Assembly: GCA_021199855.1 (NCBI GenBank)
Contig: JAJQHD010000050.1
Location: 1-46,126 of the forward strand
Origin: Oscillospiraceae bacterium
GTDB lineage: Bacteria > Bacillota > Clostridia > Oscillospirales > Ruminococcaceae
Direction: 5' to 3'
Length of the DNA: 46,126 nt
Shown: in pieces, positions 26,710 to 34,564 of the stretch
How positions within the stretch are numbered: the stretch's first letter is position 1
How the letters are laid out: every line of letters begins with the position of its first letter
Made by a program: the position numbers and the translations under genes
Notes under the pieces: generated by a model
Database searches by the model: none
What the model was told of the DNA's origin: nothing
What the model saw: only the letters and a program-made list of their open reading frames with translations

Positions 26710-28869
26710 TTATTCCTCTCTCAAAGCCTGCGCCTTCTCGGCGATTTCTTCAAGCCAAGAATTCTTACTTTTGCCCAAATATCCTGTCTCGAAGAAATAA
26801 CGACCTATAGATTCAGGCGATAACTCAATCTTCGCGCGAGCCGCCGCTCTGATGAGCATTTCCTTGTAATCCAAATTTAATTCTTTTTCCGCTATAATTC
26901 CAACATTTTTATCGTTAAGATTCACAACACAATAGCTGTACTTTTTGCTGAATCTATAGCAGTAACTCTCTAACAGATAGTGATTCCAGCTCTGTCCGCA
27001 GTAGGGAAACAAAACAAAAGTAGATATTTCCTTCACAGCGCAAAAATGATCTGTGATTAGCCTTCCAAGCTCGCTGTCAATAGCATCCACATCGAATTGC
27101 ACACACTCATCTGCAACGAATTTTTCTTTCGTCACTCGCACCATTGTATCGTATAGTGCCACAAAGGCGGCATTGCGATAGGAGTCTCCCTTTAGCTCTA
27201 TAACTTTTGCATGAACATCATCGAATGTACATTCTTGCTTGTCAGAGATATATGCTTTGACCAAACTAATCAAATCTAATTCTTGAGAGCCTTTCTTTAC
27301 GATGATTTTTCCGTTTAAGGAGAAGTTATCAGCTAAAAGTTTGTCGAAGACTGCATTGCAGATACATGAAAGATTTAGCTCATAGTATACCTCTTGTAAA
27401 TCTCCTACTGGGAGATCTACTAAGGATGCAAATCCTTTGGCACTGCATGTGCTATCAGCAAATTCTATTATCTTTTGAGCCTGTTCATCTTCAATGACAA
27501 ATCGGTCTAAAAGCAGATACTCATTTTCTGAATTCCGCACAAACTCAGGGTTGCCCGAAATGGCTCTACTGATAATGCTTTTGATAATGCTTTCTGGGAT
27601 ATAAGGCAACCGTTCTGATAATTCAGAGATGTTTCTGAGCTGTTCTTCTCCCCAGACTCGCTTCATCTCCTTTGTAACAACAGCACGTTCCGTTTGCTTG
27701 CCAGAGAATGAAAAGAAAGTTTTAGATATATGAACAGGCATATCGCCAAATAATTCTGATTTATGGCTCTCAATAATTGCCTTTAATAGTTCCGGCGATG
27801 TGATATGTTGTTCTTCCATCCAATCATATTTGTTATCCATGAGTTTATAATAATAAACTGCATCAATGGACTGAGAAAAGATTTCCTTGATATAGCCTTT
27901 TAACGTATGTATGGCATCTTGACTTACTGTATATAATTTATCGCCCGCAATAAACCCTATTTGTTGAAGTTCTTTGCGAAGCTGGTCATTATCATACGAA
28001 ATTATGATTCCATCATCAACAGCGTATTTTTTCAATCTGCTCATTTCAATATCAGAATTAAGTCTAATTCCATAAGCAAAATGGTTTGATAAAAGGTTTG
28101 CTAACGCTTCAGAATTGTCGTGTGTATCTGCATCGCAGTCAAGATTGCCATTCGATTCGATTTCAACTGCAGCTTCTACATCCGTTGCCTTACTTTCGGA
28201 AGCCTTGATGTCTTTAAGAAAATACAAGTATTCCGCAAAATATCTATATGTCTTATCGTATAGTAGGGCTGTATTTCTATTTATAACTCTAAACAGATGA
28301 GCAGAACGAAGCTTTTCCGACACCTTAAGGTATTCCTCCGGCTCTACCATGTCATCAAACCTTTTCTTGCTAATGCCATGCTTATACGCATATTCACTAC
28401 AAGCCCTGTAAACCTTTATGATGGCATTTGGACTTGCCTTTAACTTGGGCTTTTCCTTTAACCAATCATAAAAGCTCACTTCTTGCTTATCTGCATTCAT
28501 ACTTGCTTTCTTCCTGTCTTTATCTTCTGATTTCTCAGAAGACATTTTCTTTGCTTTGCAAACAATACGTTCATATTCTTTGCGATTATTTTTATAGGTG
28601 TCTACCATATTGGCAAATAATTTGGATGGAGAATGTCCTTCTGTCACTTTGCCTTGAAATAAGTCCTCAATAAAATGATATTGCCAACTCATCCCGTTGT
28701 AATTACGATATGTATCGTCAATTACTAATCCATTATTCTGAGCCATTTGCCTTAGCTCTTTCGATAAATTCTCCAAAACTTTGCATCGTGATAATCCATT
28801 ATCATGTATTTGAATATACGCATCGATAAGCAAAGAAACCTCATATTTATTCCAAACAGGCTGCCGCAT
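26710..28869 (-). CDS. first gene of the BREX operon, function unknown
   Basis: 719 residues. The N-terminal ~80 residues (VWNKYEVSLLIDAYIQI ... YRNYNGMSWQYHFIEDLF) resemble a short helical domain that I associate with the N termini of several Clostridial DNA-processing and defence proteins; this recollection is not precise. The middle is helical with charged Lys/Glu segments. The C-terminal third has several helix-rich blocks, with SIGRYFFETGYLGKSK near the end. No Walker, nuclease or methyltransferase motif is visible. It opens the operon 124 nt after the predicted transcription start, with a weak ribosome site (GAGTGAG), and brxP begins 5 nt downstream. A role in target recognition or regulation for type 4 BREX is plausible but unproven. 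Confidence 0.7.
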   Translation of the reverse strand: MRQPVWNKYEVSLLIDAYIQIHDNGLSRCKVLENLSKELRQMAQNNGLVIDDTYRNYNGMSWQYHFIEDLFQGKVTEGHSPSKLFANMVDTYKNNRKEYERIVCKAKKMSSEKSEDKDRKKASMNADKQEVSFYDWLKEKPKLKASPNAIIKVYRACSEYAYKHGISKKRFDDMVEPEEYLKVSEKLRSAHLFRVINRNTALLYDKTYRYFAEYLYFLKDIKASESKATDVEAAVEIESNGNLDCDADTHDNSEALANLLSNHFAYGIRLNSDIEMSRLKKYAVDDGIIISYDNDQLRKELQQIGFIAGDKLYTVSQDAIHTLKGYIKEIFSQSIDAVYYYKLMDNKYDWMEEQHITSPELLKAIIESHKSELFGDMPVHISKTFFSFSGKQTERAVVTKEMKRVWGEEQLRNISELSERLPYIPESIIKSIISRAISGNPEFVRNSENEYLLLDRFVIEDEQAQKIIEFADSTCSAKGFASLVDLPVGDLQEVYYELNLSCICNAVFDKLLADNFSLNGKIIVKKGSQELDLISLVKAYISDKQECTFDDVHAKVIELKGDSYRNAAFVALYDTMVRVTKEKFVADECVQFDVDAIDSELGRLITDHFCAVKEISTFVLFPYCGQSWNHYLLESYCYRFSKKYSYCVVNLNDKNVGIIAEKELNLDYKEMLIRAAARAKIELSPESIGRYFFETGYLGKSKNSWLEEIAEKAQALREE

Positions 28870-28999
28870 TTTTTCTCACTCTCGATAATTTAAAATAAAC
28901 TCACACTATGCCTTGCCATTATAAAAGCTTTGTACAAAAACTACGCTCTCGTTGCAAGGTTTACCACAAATCACAACAGGATACAATAAATTATTGTAT

Positions 29000-29028
29000 A
29001 TTATAGCACATAATGCGATATAATTCAA
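29000..29028 (-). promoter_or_regulatory. BREX operon promoter
   Basis: On the minus strand TTGAAT (29023-29028), 17 bp, TATAAT (29000-29005). It is about 130 bp upstream of the first BREX gene and divergent from the mobC leader. Confidence 0.7.
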
Positions 29029-29152
29029 TAGTCCCTGAAGAATTCACAAGAAGGATTTCGAAAAGTGTCGATTCTAAAAAATCAACCTATAACAATGTCA
29101 AGCAACCGCCATTAAACCAGCATCATATCATGTTCATACGCATTGCCACAAC

Positions 29153-29182
29153 TTGACTTTCTAATTCGAATGAAATTACAAT
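29153..29182 (+). promoter_or_regulatory. promoter of the mobC leader
   Basis: TTGACT (29153-29158), 18 bp, TACAAT (29177-29182). It opens a ~600-nt untranslated leader before mobC. Confidence 0.5.
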
Positions 29183-29188
29183 CACAGC

Positions 29189-29359
29189 AAGGCTTTGGGA
29201 CTATCCCAACAAGCAAAATTAAAGATTAAGGGCAGGGTTTCCTTAATCGAAAATCGCCGTTTGTCCGGACAGCGGCTGTGCTTGCTATTCTCAAAAATCT
29301 CATACATCCCTCGTCTCGACGTTCCGAATTACTGCACGATTCGGGGCGTTTCTTTTTTT
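29189..29359 (+). ncRNA. candidate structured leader RNA or oriT-like region
   Basis: After the promoter come three hairpins: GATTAAGG/CCTTAATC (29224-29248); GCCG-TT-TGTCCGGACA-G-CGGC (29256-29276); and a terminator-like stem CGTTCCGAAT/ATTCGGGGCG (29320-29348) followed by a T-rich tail. This could be a short regulatory RNA, an attenuator controlling mobC, or inverted repeats of a transfer origin. No open reading frame was found in it. Confidence 0.4.
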
Positions 29360-29429
29360 CGCTTTTATCTTTCCGAAAAATCCTTGCAGAAAATTTTTTG
29401 AGTAAGGGGTAAATTTTCTTTGAAAAATT

Positions 29430-29789
29430 GTCCGTTGTAAAGTAGGAGGGATTTTTTCGACGCGCCGCACATAAGAAAAAATTCCGGATTTGGTGGGACA
29501 CTTTTCGGAAAATTTGTCCATTGTAAATTGAGAGAGGCTTTTTACGGCGTATCACTCATGAGCAAAAACTTTTCGAAATTGATGCAACATCTCCCCGAAA
29601 TTATGTCCGTTGTAAAGTAGAGGGAGTTTTCGCAAATTACACTCAGAAAAATTTTTCTGTGCATACCTCAACAAACGCTGAAAAATTGTCCGTTGTAAAG
29701 TAGGAGGAGTTTTAAACGGCAAAAAAATTCAAATTCGATGGGACACTTTCTCAGAAAAACGTCCGTTGTATAGTGAAAGGAGATTTTCT
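29430..29789 (+). repeat. five degenerate ~80-bp direct repeats upstream of mobC
   Basis: A core GTCCGTTGTAAAGTAGGAGG starts at 29430, 29516, 29605, 29688 and 29761 (spacings 86, 89, 83 and 73). Three copies are almost exact over 14 or more bases; the second has changes. Each unit ends in a T-rich stretch and a partially conserved GATGGGACAC-like block. The fifth copy supplies the ribosome site of mobC; the first four look like mobC leaders without a start codon. A relaxosome-binding or oriT array, or replication iterons, are plausible roles. Confidence 0.7.
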
Positions 29790-30119
29790 ATGGCAAACCG
29801 CACACGACCAATCAGATTGGAGTTTTATGTTGACGAACGGGAGCATCAATCAATCCGGCAAAAGATGCAACAGATTGGAACCCACAATCTCAGTGCTTAT
29901 CTTCGCAAGATGGCGATTGACGGGTACATCATCAAGCTTGATTACACCGAGCAGAAGAAGCTTGCGGCGGCAGTCAGTAATGTCGCCTCGAACGTCAACC
30001 ATCTCTGCAAACGCATCAACCAGACCGGGCATTTCTATGATGACGACATCGCCGACATGAAAGCCCGTCAGGAAGAAATCTGGAAGCTTCTGAAGGATTA
30101 CATGAGGAAGCAAACGTAA
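29790..30119 (+). CDS. MobC-like plasmid mobilisation protein
   Basis: 109 residues from ATG 29790 (AAAGGAG upstream). It has a ribbon-helix-helix N-terminal region (RPIRLEFYVDEREHQSIRQK) followed by AYLRKMAIDGYIIKLD, NVNHLCKRINQTG and an amphipathic helix ending EEIWKLLKDY, the layout of Clostridial MobC relaxosome accessory proteins. MobC binds near the transfer origin and helps the relaxase. No relaxase gene is found in the element, so mobilisation would need one in trans, or this is a remnant. It is preceded by five direct repeats. Confidence 0.8.
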   Translation: MANRTRPIRLEFYVDEREHQSIRQKMQQIGTHNLSAYLRKMAIDGYIIKLDYTEQKKLAAAVSNVASNVNHLCKRINQTGHFYDDDIADMKARQEEIWKLLKDYMRKQT

Positions 30120-30336
30120 CCGTAACGGGATTTTCCAGCGATGGTTTTTCAGATCACGGATAACCTGATGCTCCAGAGCATTCCATAACCGGATTTCTGG
30201 ACGATGGTTTTCCTGACCTTCTGGGCAGATGAAATTCATCCCCTAATCAATAAGAATAAAACTAACTCTCAAGATAGTCATCATCAATCCTATCAATCAG
30301 TAGCTGACCTGATGGGATGGATAGAACGGAGAATAC

Positions 30337-30753
30337 ATGAAAGAATTCTATAAGTTTAAAACAGACAGCCCCGCAACTTCATACATTCCTTTGCCGAGAT
30401 TTTTGCTGACAGATGAGACTCTGAAAGATCTGTCAAACGATGCAAAAGTCCTCTATGCACTCTTGCTGGATCGTGCAAGTATTTCCAAAGTCAACGGATA
30501 TGTTGAGCCGGACGGAACTATCCGGCTATACTTCACCGTCGAATCTGCGGCGAAAAAGCTCCACCGAAGCAAACAGTGTACCACAAGAACTTTCAAGGAG
30601 TTGGAGTCCTGCAAACTCATCGTCCGTAAAAAGCAAGGTTTGGGAAGACCTGCATCAATCAGCCTGAACTACCCGGCAGATGCAAAAATAATCGTCAGAC
30701 ACACCGAGACTGACATTGTCCCCGAAATACGGGACAAGCCGGAGTGCATATGA
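30337..30753 (+). CDS. RepA_N-type replication initiator, N-terminal domain only
   Basis: 138 residues. It matches the conserved RepA_N start of Clostridial ICE/plasmid initiators: FYKF near the N-terminus, YIPLPRFLL, LSNDAKVLYALLLDR, GTIRLYFTVESAAKKL and KLIVRKKQGLGRP, which form a winged-helix DNA-binding domain. Full-length members are normally about twice this length, so this is a short form or a 3'-truncated remnant. The ribosome site ACGGAG precedes ATG 30337. The 217-bp gap after mobC has only a pair of imperfect ~28-nt repeats (30127 and 30189, TTTCCAGCGATGG-like). Confidence 0.7.
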   Translation: MKEFYKFKTDSPATSYIPLPRFLLTDETLKDLSNDAKVLYALLLDRASISKVNGYVEPDGTIRLYFTVESAAKKLHRSKQCTTRTFKELESCKLIVRKKQGLGRPASISLNYPADAKIIVRHTETDIVPEIRDKPECI

Positions 30754-30775
30754 TTTGTCGAGAGGAGGACAGCCG

Positions 30776-30967
30776 ATGGAAGTATTCCTGCACTTACCAA
30801 AAACCGAAAAAGGCAAAGCCGAGCTTGCGGAGGAGCTTGCTCATTTCCACGCCGAACACGCTGTAGAAATTCTCCGCAAGCTGCCCTGCCCGACCGAGCA
30901 GAAGCTGAAGCTGTTGGATGCAGTTGTGAAAGATGCAAGACAACAGGCGAAAGGCGAGGGTACATAA
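30776..30967 (+). CDS. small helical protein of mobile-element type
   Basis: 63 residues with a strong ribosome site (GAGGAGG before ATG 30776). It is predicted all-helical, with a conserved-looking block KLPCPTEQKLKLLDAV and a basic end. I do not recognise a family. It follows the RepA_N gene by 22 bp and is probably co-transcribed with it; small genes of this kind accompany RepA_N modules in Clostridial elements. Confidence 0.55.
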   Translation: MEVFLHLPKTEKGKAELAEELAHFHAEHAVEILRKLPCPTEQKLKLLDAVVKDARQQAKGEGT

Positions 30968-30993
30968 AAATCTTCGTAAAGCGCATATTCTTA

Positions 30994-31022
30994 TTGAAAT
31001 CCGGTTCAAACTCATGTATAAT
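30994..31022 (+). promoter_or_regulatory. promoter upstream of the macro-domain gene
   Basis: TTGAAA (30994-30999), 17 bp, TATAAT (31017-31022). The only gene it can serve is the DarG-like gene at 31165. Confidence 0.6.
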
Positions 31023-31150
31023 GTAATTGGAAAATATGTGTTGTGATATATTGTGGAGCTAACGTTGCATCTAAATCAGCGAAGCAAAAGATGGTGGATC
31101 TTGGTTTCAATAAAAGAATAGCAGTAAGTTCAGAAGTTTTCTACAGGTAA
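31022..31150 (+). pseudogene. possible remnant of the darT toxin 3' end
   Basis: An open frame of 42 codons ends at TAA 31148-31150, 14 nt before the darG-like start. Its sequence (KICVVIYCGANVAS, then SAKQKMVDLGF, then SSEVFYR at the stop) resembles the C-terminal strand-helix-strand tail of DarT toxins, which end in an aromatic pair just before darG. No DarT catalytic part is present upstream, where the promoter directly abuts the frame. If correct, the toxin has been deleted. The match is by pattern memory only. Confidence 0.4.
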
Positions 31151-31164
31151 AGGCGGTGAATTTG

Positions 31165-32274
31165 ATGATTGTAAAAATAGGCAATATATTTGAAAGCTCG
31201 GCTCAGACCCTTGTCAACACGGTTAATTGCGTGGGCGTTATGAGCAAGGGTATTGCACTGGATTTCAAGAACAAGTACCCCGCTATGTTCAGCGAATACG
31301 TTGAGCTATGCAAATCAGAAAAAGTCAAGCCGGGTGTTCCATACTATTATTCTGATTTGTCAGGCACTTCGATTATCAATTTCCCAACTAAAAATCATTG
31401 GCGTTCGCCATCCAAGCTTTCTTATATCATTGATGGGCTGAATTGGTTCAGAGATAATTATTGTGACCTTGGCATTACATCCATCGCTTTTCCACCTCTA
31501 GGATGCGGAAATGGCGGTCTGCCATGGACTGTCGTTGGACCGGTAATGTACGAAAAACTGCATGACCTTCCTATTGACATTGAAATCTATGCTCCCTACG
31601 GAACAAAGCCGGAAGAGCTTACGGAGAGTTTTCTATCCAAAAACATCATTCATTCTGCTGAGGATGTAATCGGAAATCAAAGTTTGCCTTTCAATAAATA
31701 TTGGCTTCTGATTCTTTACGTTGTCCAGAAATTGAACAATGACAGGTACTCTTTGAACGTTGGAAGGACTATTTTCCGGAAAGTGTGCTACATCCTTACC
31801 AGAACCGGTGTGCCTACAGGCTTCAACTTTATTGAGGGCAGTTACGGACCATATTCAAAAGAAGTCAAAGACGCTGTTACGGTGCTTTCTAATGCCAATC
31901 TGATGTCGGAACGTCAACTCGGAAAAATGGTTGAAACCGTTGTCTCTCCTGATTTTAAATTGCAAGAGGATCAGTTCACGGAACAGGACATAAAAAATGC
32001 AGACCAGGCTTTTGACCTCTTGAGCAGAATCAGAAGCACCGATCAAGCAGAAATGGTTGCTACCGTGCTGTTCTCGTTTGATGAGCTTCTCAAGCAAGGA
32101 AGCAATCCCAAAGACGTCGATGTTTTTAATCATATTCTGAAATGGAAGCCTCGTTGGAAGAATCAAAAGGAAGATGAAATAAGCGACACAATCCTCAGTC
32201 TGTCGTCGTTGGGTTGGATGAATCCAATTTACACCGGAGAATTGGCTTCTGCTGATGATGCACTTTATGCTTAA
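31165..32274 (+). CDS. DarG-like macro-domain antitoxin
   Basis: 369 residues from ATG 31165 (AAGGCGG 8 nt upstream), preferred over GTG 31156. Residues 1-150 form a macro domain: VNTVNCVGVMSKGIALDFKN for the ADP-ribose pocket and PPLGCGNGGLPW for the glycine loop. Residues ~170-300 match the DarG C-terminal domain (YSLNVGRTIFRKVCYILTRTG, EGSYGPYSKEV). DarG removes ADP-ribose from DNA thymidine or guanosine and neutralises DarT. No intact darT is in the window. It may therefore be an orphan that reverses DNA ADP-ribosylation by invading elements (anti-addiction) or simply a relic. Confidence 0.85.
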   Translation: MIVKIGNIFESSAQTLVNTVNCVGVMSKGIALDFKNKYPAMFSEYVELCKSEKVKPGVPYYYSDLSGTSIINFPTKNHWRSPSKLSYIIDGLNWFRDNYCDLGITSIAFPPLGCGNGGLPWTVVGPVMYEKLHDLPIDIEIYAPYGTKPEELTESFLSKNIIHSAEDVIGNQSLPFNKYWLLILYVVQKLNNDRYSLNVGRTIFRKVCYILTRTGVPTGFNFIEGSYGPYSKEVKDAVTVLSNANLMSERQLGKMVETVVSPDFKLQEDQFTEQDIKNADQAFDLLSRIRSTDQAEMVATVLFSFDELLKQGSNPKDVDVFNHILKWKPRWKNQKEDEISDTILSLSSLGWMNPIYTGELASADDALYA

Positions 32275-32320
32275 TATCTTTTTTTGCTGATAGCCTAATT
32301 GACATAATATGCAAAAAGCA

Positions 32321-32353
32321 AACCGCAGTGATGAGTAATTCATTACTGCGGTT
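32321..32353. terminator. hairpin after the darG-like gene
   Basis: AACCGCAGTGATGA pairs with TCATTACTGCGGTT (one wobble) around a 5-nt loop. Confidence 0.6.
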
Positions 32354-32374
32354 AGTGTGATCATACATAGAAAT

Positions 32375-32408
32375 AATCCGCCCGGAGCAGTCGCTCTGAG
32401 GCGGATTT
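32375..32408. terminator. convergent terminator
   Basis: AATCCGCC/GGCGGATT encloses an inner GAGC-AGTC-GCTC stem. It lies between the darG-like gene (+) and the resolvase-tailed gene (-). Confidence 0.65.
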
Positions 32409-32418
32409 ATATTCAATA

Positions 32419-33324
32419 TCATGGATTGCTCCGAATCTCCCGGAGCCTTCTGTAAAATGTCGATCTCGACTTAATGCCGGTTCGGCGCATTGCTTCTTTT
32501 TCGGTTATCTGATGCTTCTCGAAGCTTCCGGCGACCTGCCGAAGAAGATTTGTATCCACCGAAAGTCTCTTGCGACCGGTGTATTTTCCTTCGGCTTTCG
32601 CCGCCTGAATCCCACTTGCCTGAGCAGTTTTGCGATTCTTGGCGTCCAGTTCTTCCTGAATCAGAAACAGCTTGAGGAGCATACTGCACTCTTCTTCGGA
32701 CAACATACGACTTTCGGATTCGTCAAAGATATGTGCGCCACTTCGGAGAACCGACAGCAAACCATTCCGCAGTTGACGGTTGCTTGTTCCCATTGAACTC
32801 AGACTGCCGATTGAGACACAATCATCGGGTTGCAAATCATCCGGCAAAGATTGACTTTCATTGTACTTAATTTGCCTTGCCGGTGCCGTTCTTTCAACAA
32901 TAAGATTATCAGTGCCACAACGCATATGCGCTCGGAGCATCCATTCAAACCGGTCGTAATAGTCCATGCCGACAGCACTCAGAAGTTCCCAAAGGTCTTC
33001 ACGGCTCTCGCTCGGCGTTCTTTCAGAGATAAAATACGGAGTCATGTTCACACGGTAATACCGCTCAAGGTGCAGAGACATATCCAGTCCGGGAATGCCC
33101 TGAAAGACGGAACCCGGCAAGGCGTCAATAATGCTCCACTCAGGAGAAAAAACATACTGATAATTCTGGTCGTCGAAGCGTTCATAATCAACACGCCCGA
33201 CTGCATACTTGTGCTCCGACTTATCCAGCGCATAGATGATTCCGCTGTTGCGATAGTAAGGCTCACCGGCTAATGGCTTGGCGTATTCATTCTGGGGTTC
33301 AAAATCTGTTATAATCGGGCGCAT
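32419..33324 (-). CDS. HipA-partner protein with resolvase-type C-terminal DNA-binding tail
   Basis: 301 residues. Residues ~235-301 (SGIQAAKAEGKYTGRKR, TEKEAMRRTGIKSRSTFYRR) match the C-terminal linker and helix-turn-helix of small serine resolvases/invertases. The N-terminal ~200 residues carry no catalytic serine domain; blocks such as IIYALDKSEHKYAVGRVDY and DMSLHLERYYRVNMTPYFIS belong to a family I know only as uncharacterised Clostridial proteins. AAAGGAGAAAGCT precedes ATG 33324, and the gene follows the HipA-like kinase gene by 12 nt in the same transcript. It may be the DNA-binding antitoxin of the kinase, or a kinase target. The fusion of a recombinase tail to a non-recombinase body is unusual. 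Confidence 0.6.
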   Translation of the reverse strand: MRPIITDFEPQNEYAKPLAGEPYYRNSGIIYALDKSEHKYAVGRVDYERFDDQNYQYVFSPEWSIIDALPGSVFQGIPGLDMSLHLERYYRVNMTPYFISERTPSESREDLWELLSAVGMDYYDRFEWMLRAHMRCGTDNLIVERTAPARQIKYNESQSLPDDLQPDDCVSIGSLSSMGTSNRQLRNGLLSVLRSGAHIFDESESRMLSEEECSMLLKLFLIQEELDAKNRKTAQASGIQAAKAEGKYTGRKRLSVDTNLLRQVAGSFEKHQITEKEAMRRTGIKSRSTFYRRLREIRSNP

Positions 33325-33336
33325 AGCTTTCTCCTT

Positions 33337-34188
33337 TCACTGTTGTAGTTTACGATATGGCACCATCAATATTTTTTCAAAACGTTCCCGTAGCATCACT
33401 TTATAGAATCGCTTGCGGGTGTCGGTTATTCCTTCCACCTCGTCAATCATCGAATTGATTCTCGTGAAATCCACTTTCGGAACAATTCGTTCCAAAGCCT
33501 TGTTGCATTCATCGAACTGCATACTGCTGATGACTTCATAGTAGGAACTCTTTTTGTTTCCAACTTTGATGTGTGAGGTTGGGAAATCATAGATACGACG
33601 ATTGATTTCATCCTCTGACGCGAGCACACGTTCGATGGCTCCGTCCGTATTCAGTCTCGGATACAGGCACGAGCCGTTGTCATATACAGGAGCAATCCGA
33701 TAGGCATTGTCACGCTTGATAAAGCCCCAGTTTCCACCATGACGGTCGAAGTTCCCAATCAGCGCATCAACGATAAACATATCCCAGAAACGCTGAATTG
33801 TTTCTTCGACGTGGGTAGATTTCGCATTATCCTGCAACATAGATATAATGTCTTCATAAGTGTATTGATAGAGTTCCTTATCCCGTTCCAACGAGCTTTC
33901 ACCCACGCCATTAAATGCTACAAGTGTCTCTCCGGGTTCCAAAAAGTTTTTCAGAACCACAACATTCTGCCCATCGCAAGTGCCGAGAAACGTTTCCTGC
34001 ATAGGAATGCCCACTGAATCAAAAATATGGCTTCCAAGATATTCGGAAACATGGTTATACATCAGTCCGACCTCGGAATTTTTCTGGAATTTCACGATAT
34101 ATCTATGCCCGTCAATGACAATCTCAAACTTCTTCTCCGCCCCCGAAAACATCATTGGCGTTCTTTCGTACATGGAATAGTCTTTCAT
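33337..34188 (-). CDS. HipA/CtkA-like serine/threonine kinase
   Basis: 283 residues, CtkA-sized rather than full HipA (~440). The sequence shows RYIVKFQKN with probable ATP Lys33, then VDALIGNFDRHGGNWGF with catalytic Asp148 in the HipA-type D-R-H-x-x-N loop, and PVYDNGS with metal Asp170. Such kinases phosphorylate cytosolic targets (aminoacyl-tRNA synthetases for HipA) and cause growth arrest. It has a perfect promoter at 34217-34245 and is followed by the 301-residue partner gene, suggesting a toxin-antitoxin or phage-sensing module. Active-site residues are intact. Confidence 0.82.
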   Translation of the reverse strand: MKDYSMYERTPMMFSGAEKKFEIVIDGHRYIVKFQKNSEVGLMYNHVSEYLGSHIFDSVGIPMQETFLGTCDGQNVVVLKNFLEPGETLVAFNGVGESSLERDKELYQYTYEDIISMLQDNAKSTHVEETIQRFWDMFIVDALIGNFDRHGGNWGFIKRDNAYRIAPVYDNGSCLYPRLNTDGAIERVLASEDEINRRIYDFPTSHIKVGNKKSSYYEVISSMQFDECNKALERIVPKVDFTRINSMIDEVEGITDTRKRFYKVMLRERFEKILMVPYRKLQQ

Positions 34189-34216
34189 GTGTGCCTCCGC
34201 ATTTAGTCTTGCTTAT

Positions 34217-34245
34217 ATTATAGCAGGTTGCGAGGATAGTGTCAA
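34217..34245 (-). promoter_or_regulatory. consensus promoter of the HipA-like unit
   Basis: On the minus strand TTGACA (34240-34245), 17 bp, TATAAT (34217-34222): a perfect consensus. Confidence 0.8.
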
Positions 34246-34290
34246 TAGGGTTGATTTTTATTTTGAGATTATAATTGCAGAGATATGATT

Positions 34291-34333
34291 ATACCTTTTC
34301 GGCAATAGAATGCGGTTATTGCCGAAAAGGTAT
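34291..34333. repeat. dispersed hairpin, copy 2
   Basis: ATACCTTTTCGGCAAT and ATTGCCGAAAAGGTAT form a perfect 16-bp stem followed by T's. No gene ends at this copy, so a terminator role alone does not explain it. The rest of the 34189-34564 gap holds the HipA promoter, this hairpin and the 63-nt repeat block. Confidence 0.7.
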
Positions 34334-34468
34334 TTTTGAAGTCAAAATCAGTTGTTCGGAAAAAGCGAATAACTGAACTTCACTCAAGCCTTCCCCTTGA
34401 ACACCTCTTTGCTCTAAACTCTTAAAAAACATTCTGGATTTTGTAGGGCTTGTTGCAGATATAAGTAT

Positions 34469-34531
34469 CAGAAAAGCTCTCCACTTTATGTGGGGAGCTT
34501 TCTCTTGACATTATATCACTGTAGTGATACA
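34469..34531 (+). repeat. 63-nt repeat block, copy inside the element
   Basis: It contains a terminator stem (AAAGCTCTCC ... GGGGAGCTTT), TTGACA (34505-34510) and the palindrome TATCACT-GT-AGTGATA (34514-34529). A copy with two mismatches lies at 45948-46010, outside the element. Confidence 0.8.
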
Positions 34532-34533
34532 GT
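34505..34533 (+). promoter_or_regulatory. promoter with operator in the spacer for the XRE gene
   Basis: TTGACA, 17 bp, TACAGT. The palindrome TATCACT-GT-AGTGATA fills the spacer, a typical repressor-operator position, so autoregulation by the downstream HTH protein is likely. Confidence 0.55.
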
Positions 34534-34564
34534 ATAAATATAACCTAAGGAAGTGATATAAAAA

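Noticed and set aside
29226-29555. 109-codon minus-strand open frame in the mobC leader
   Set aside because: It runs through the hairpins and repeats, is of low complexity (Lys/Arg/Phe-rich) and has no ribosome site.
29430-29789. Repeats upstream of mobC as a CRISPR array
   Set aside because: The units are degenerate over their full length, spacing varies from 73 to 89 bp, the inter-core sequences are related to each other, and no cas gene is present.
32419-33324. 301-residue protein as a serine recombinase
   Set aside because: Only the C-terminal linker and HTH match. There is no N-terminal catalytic serine motif.
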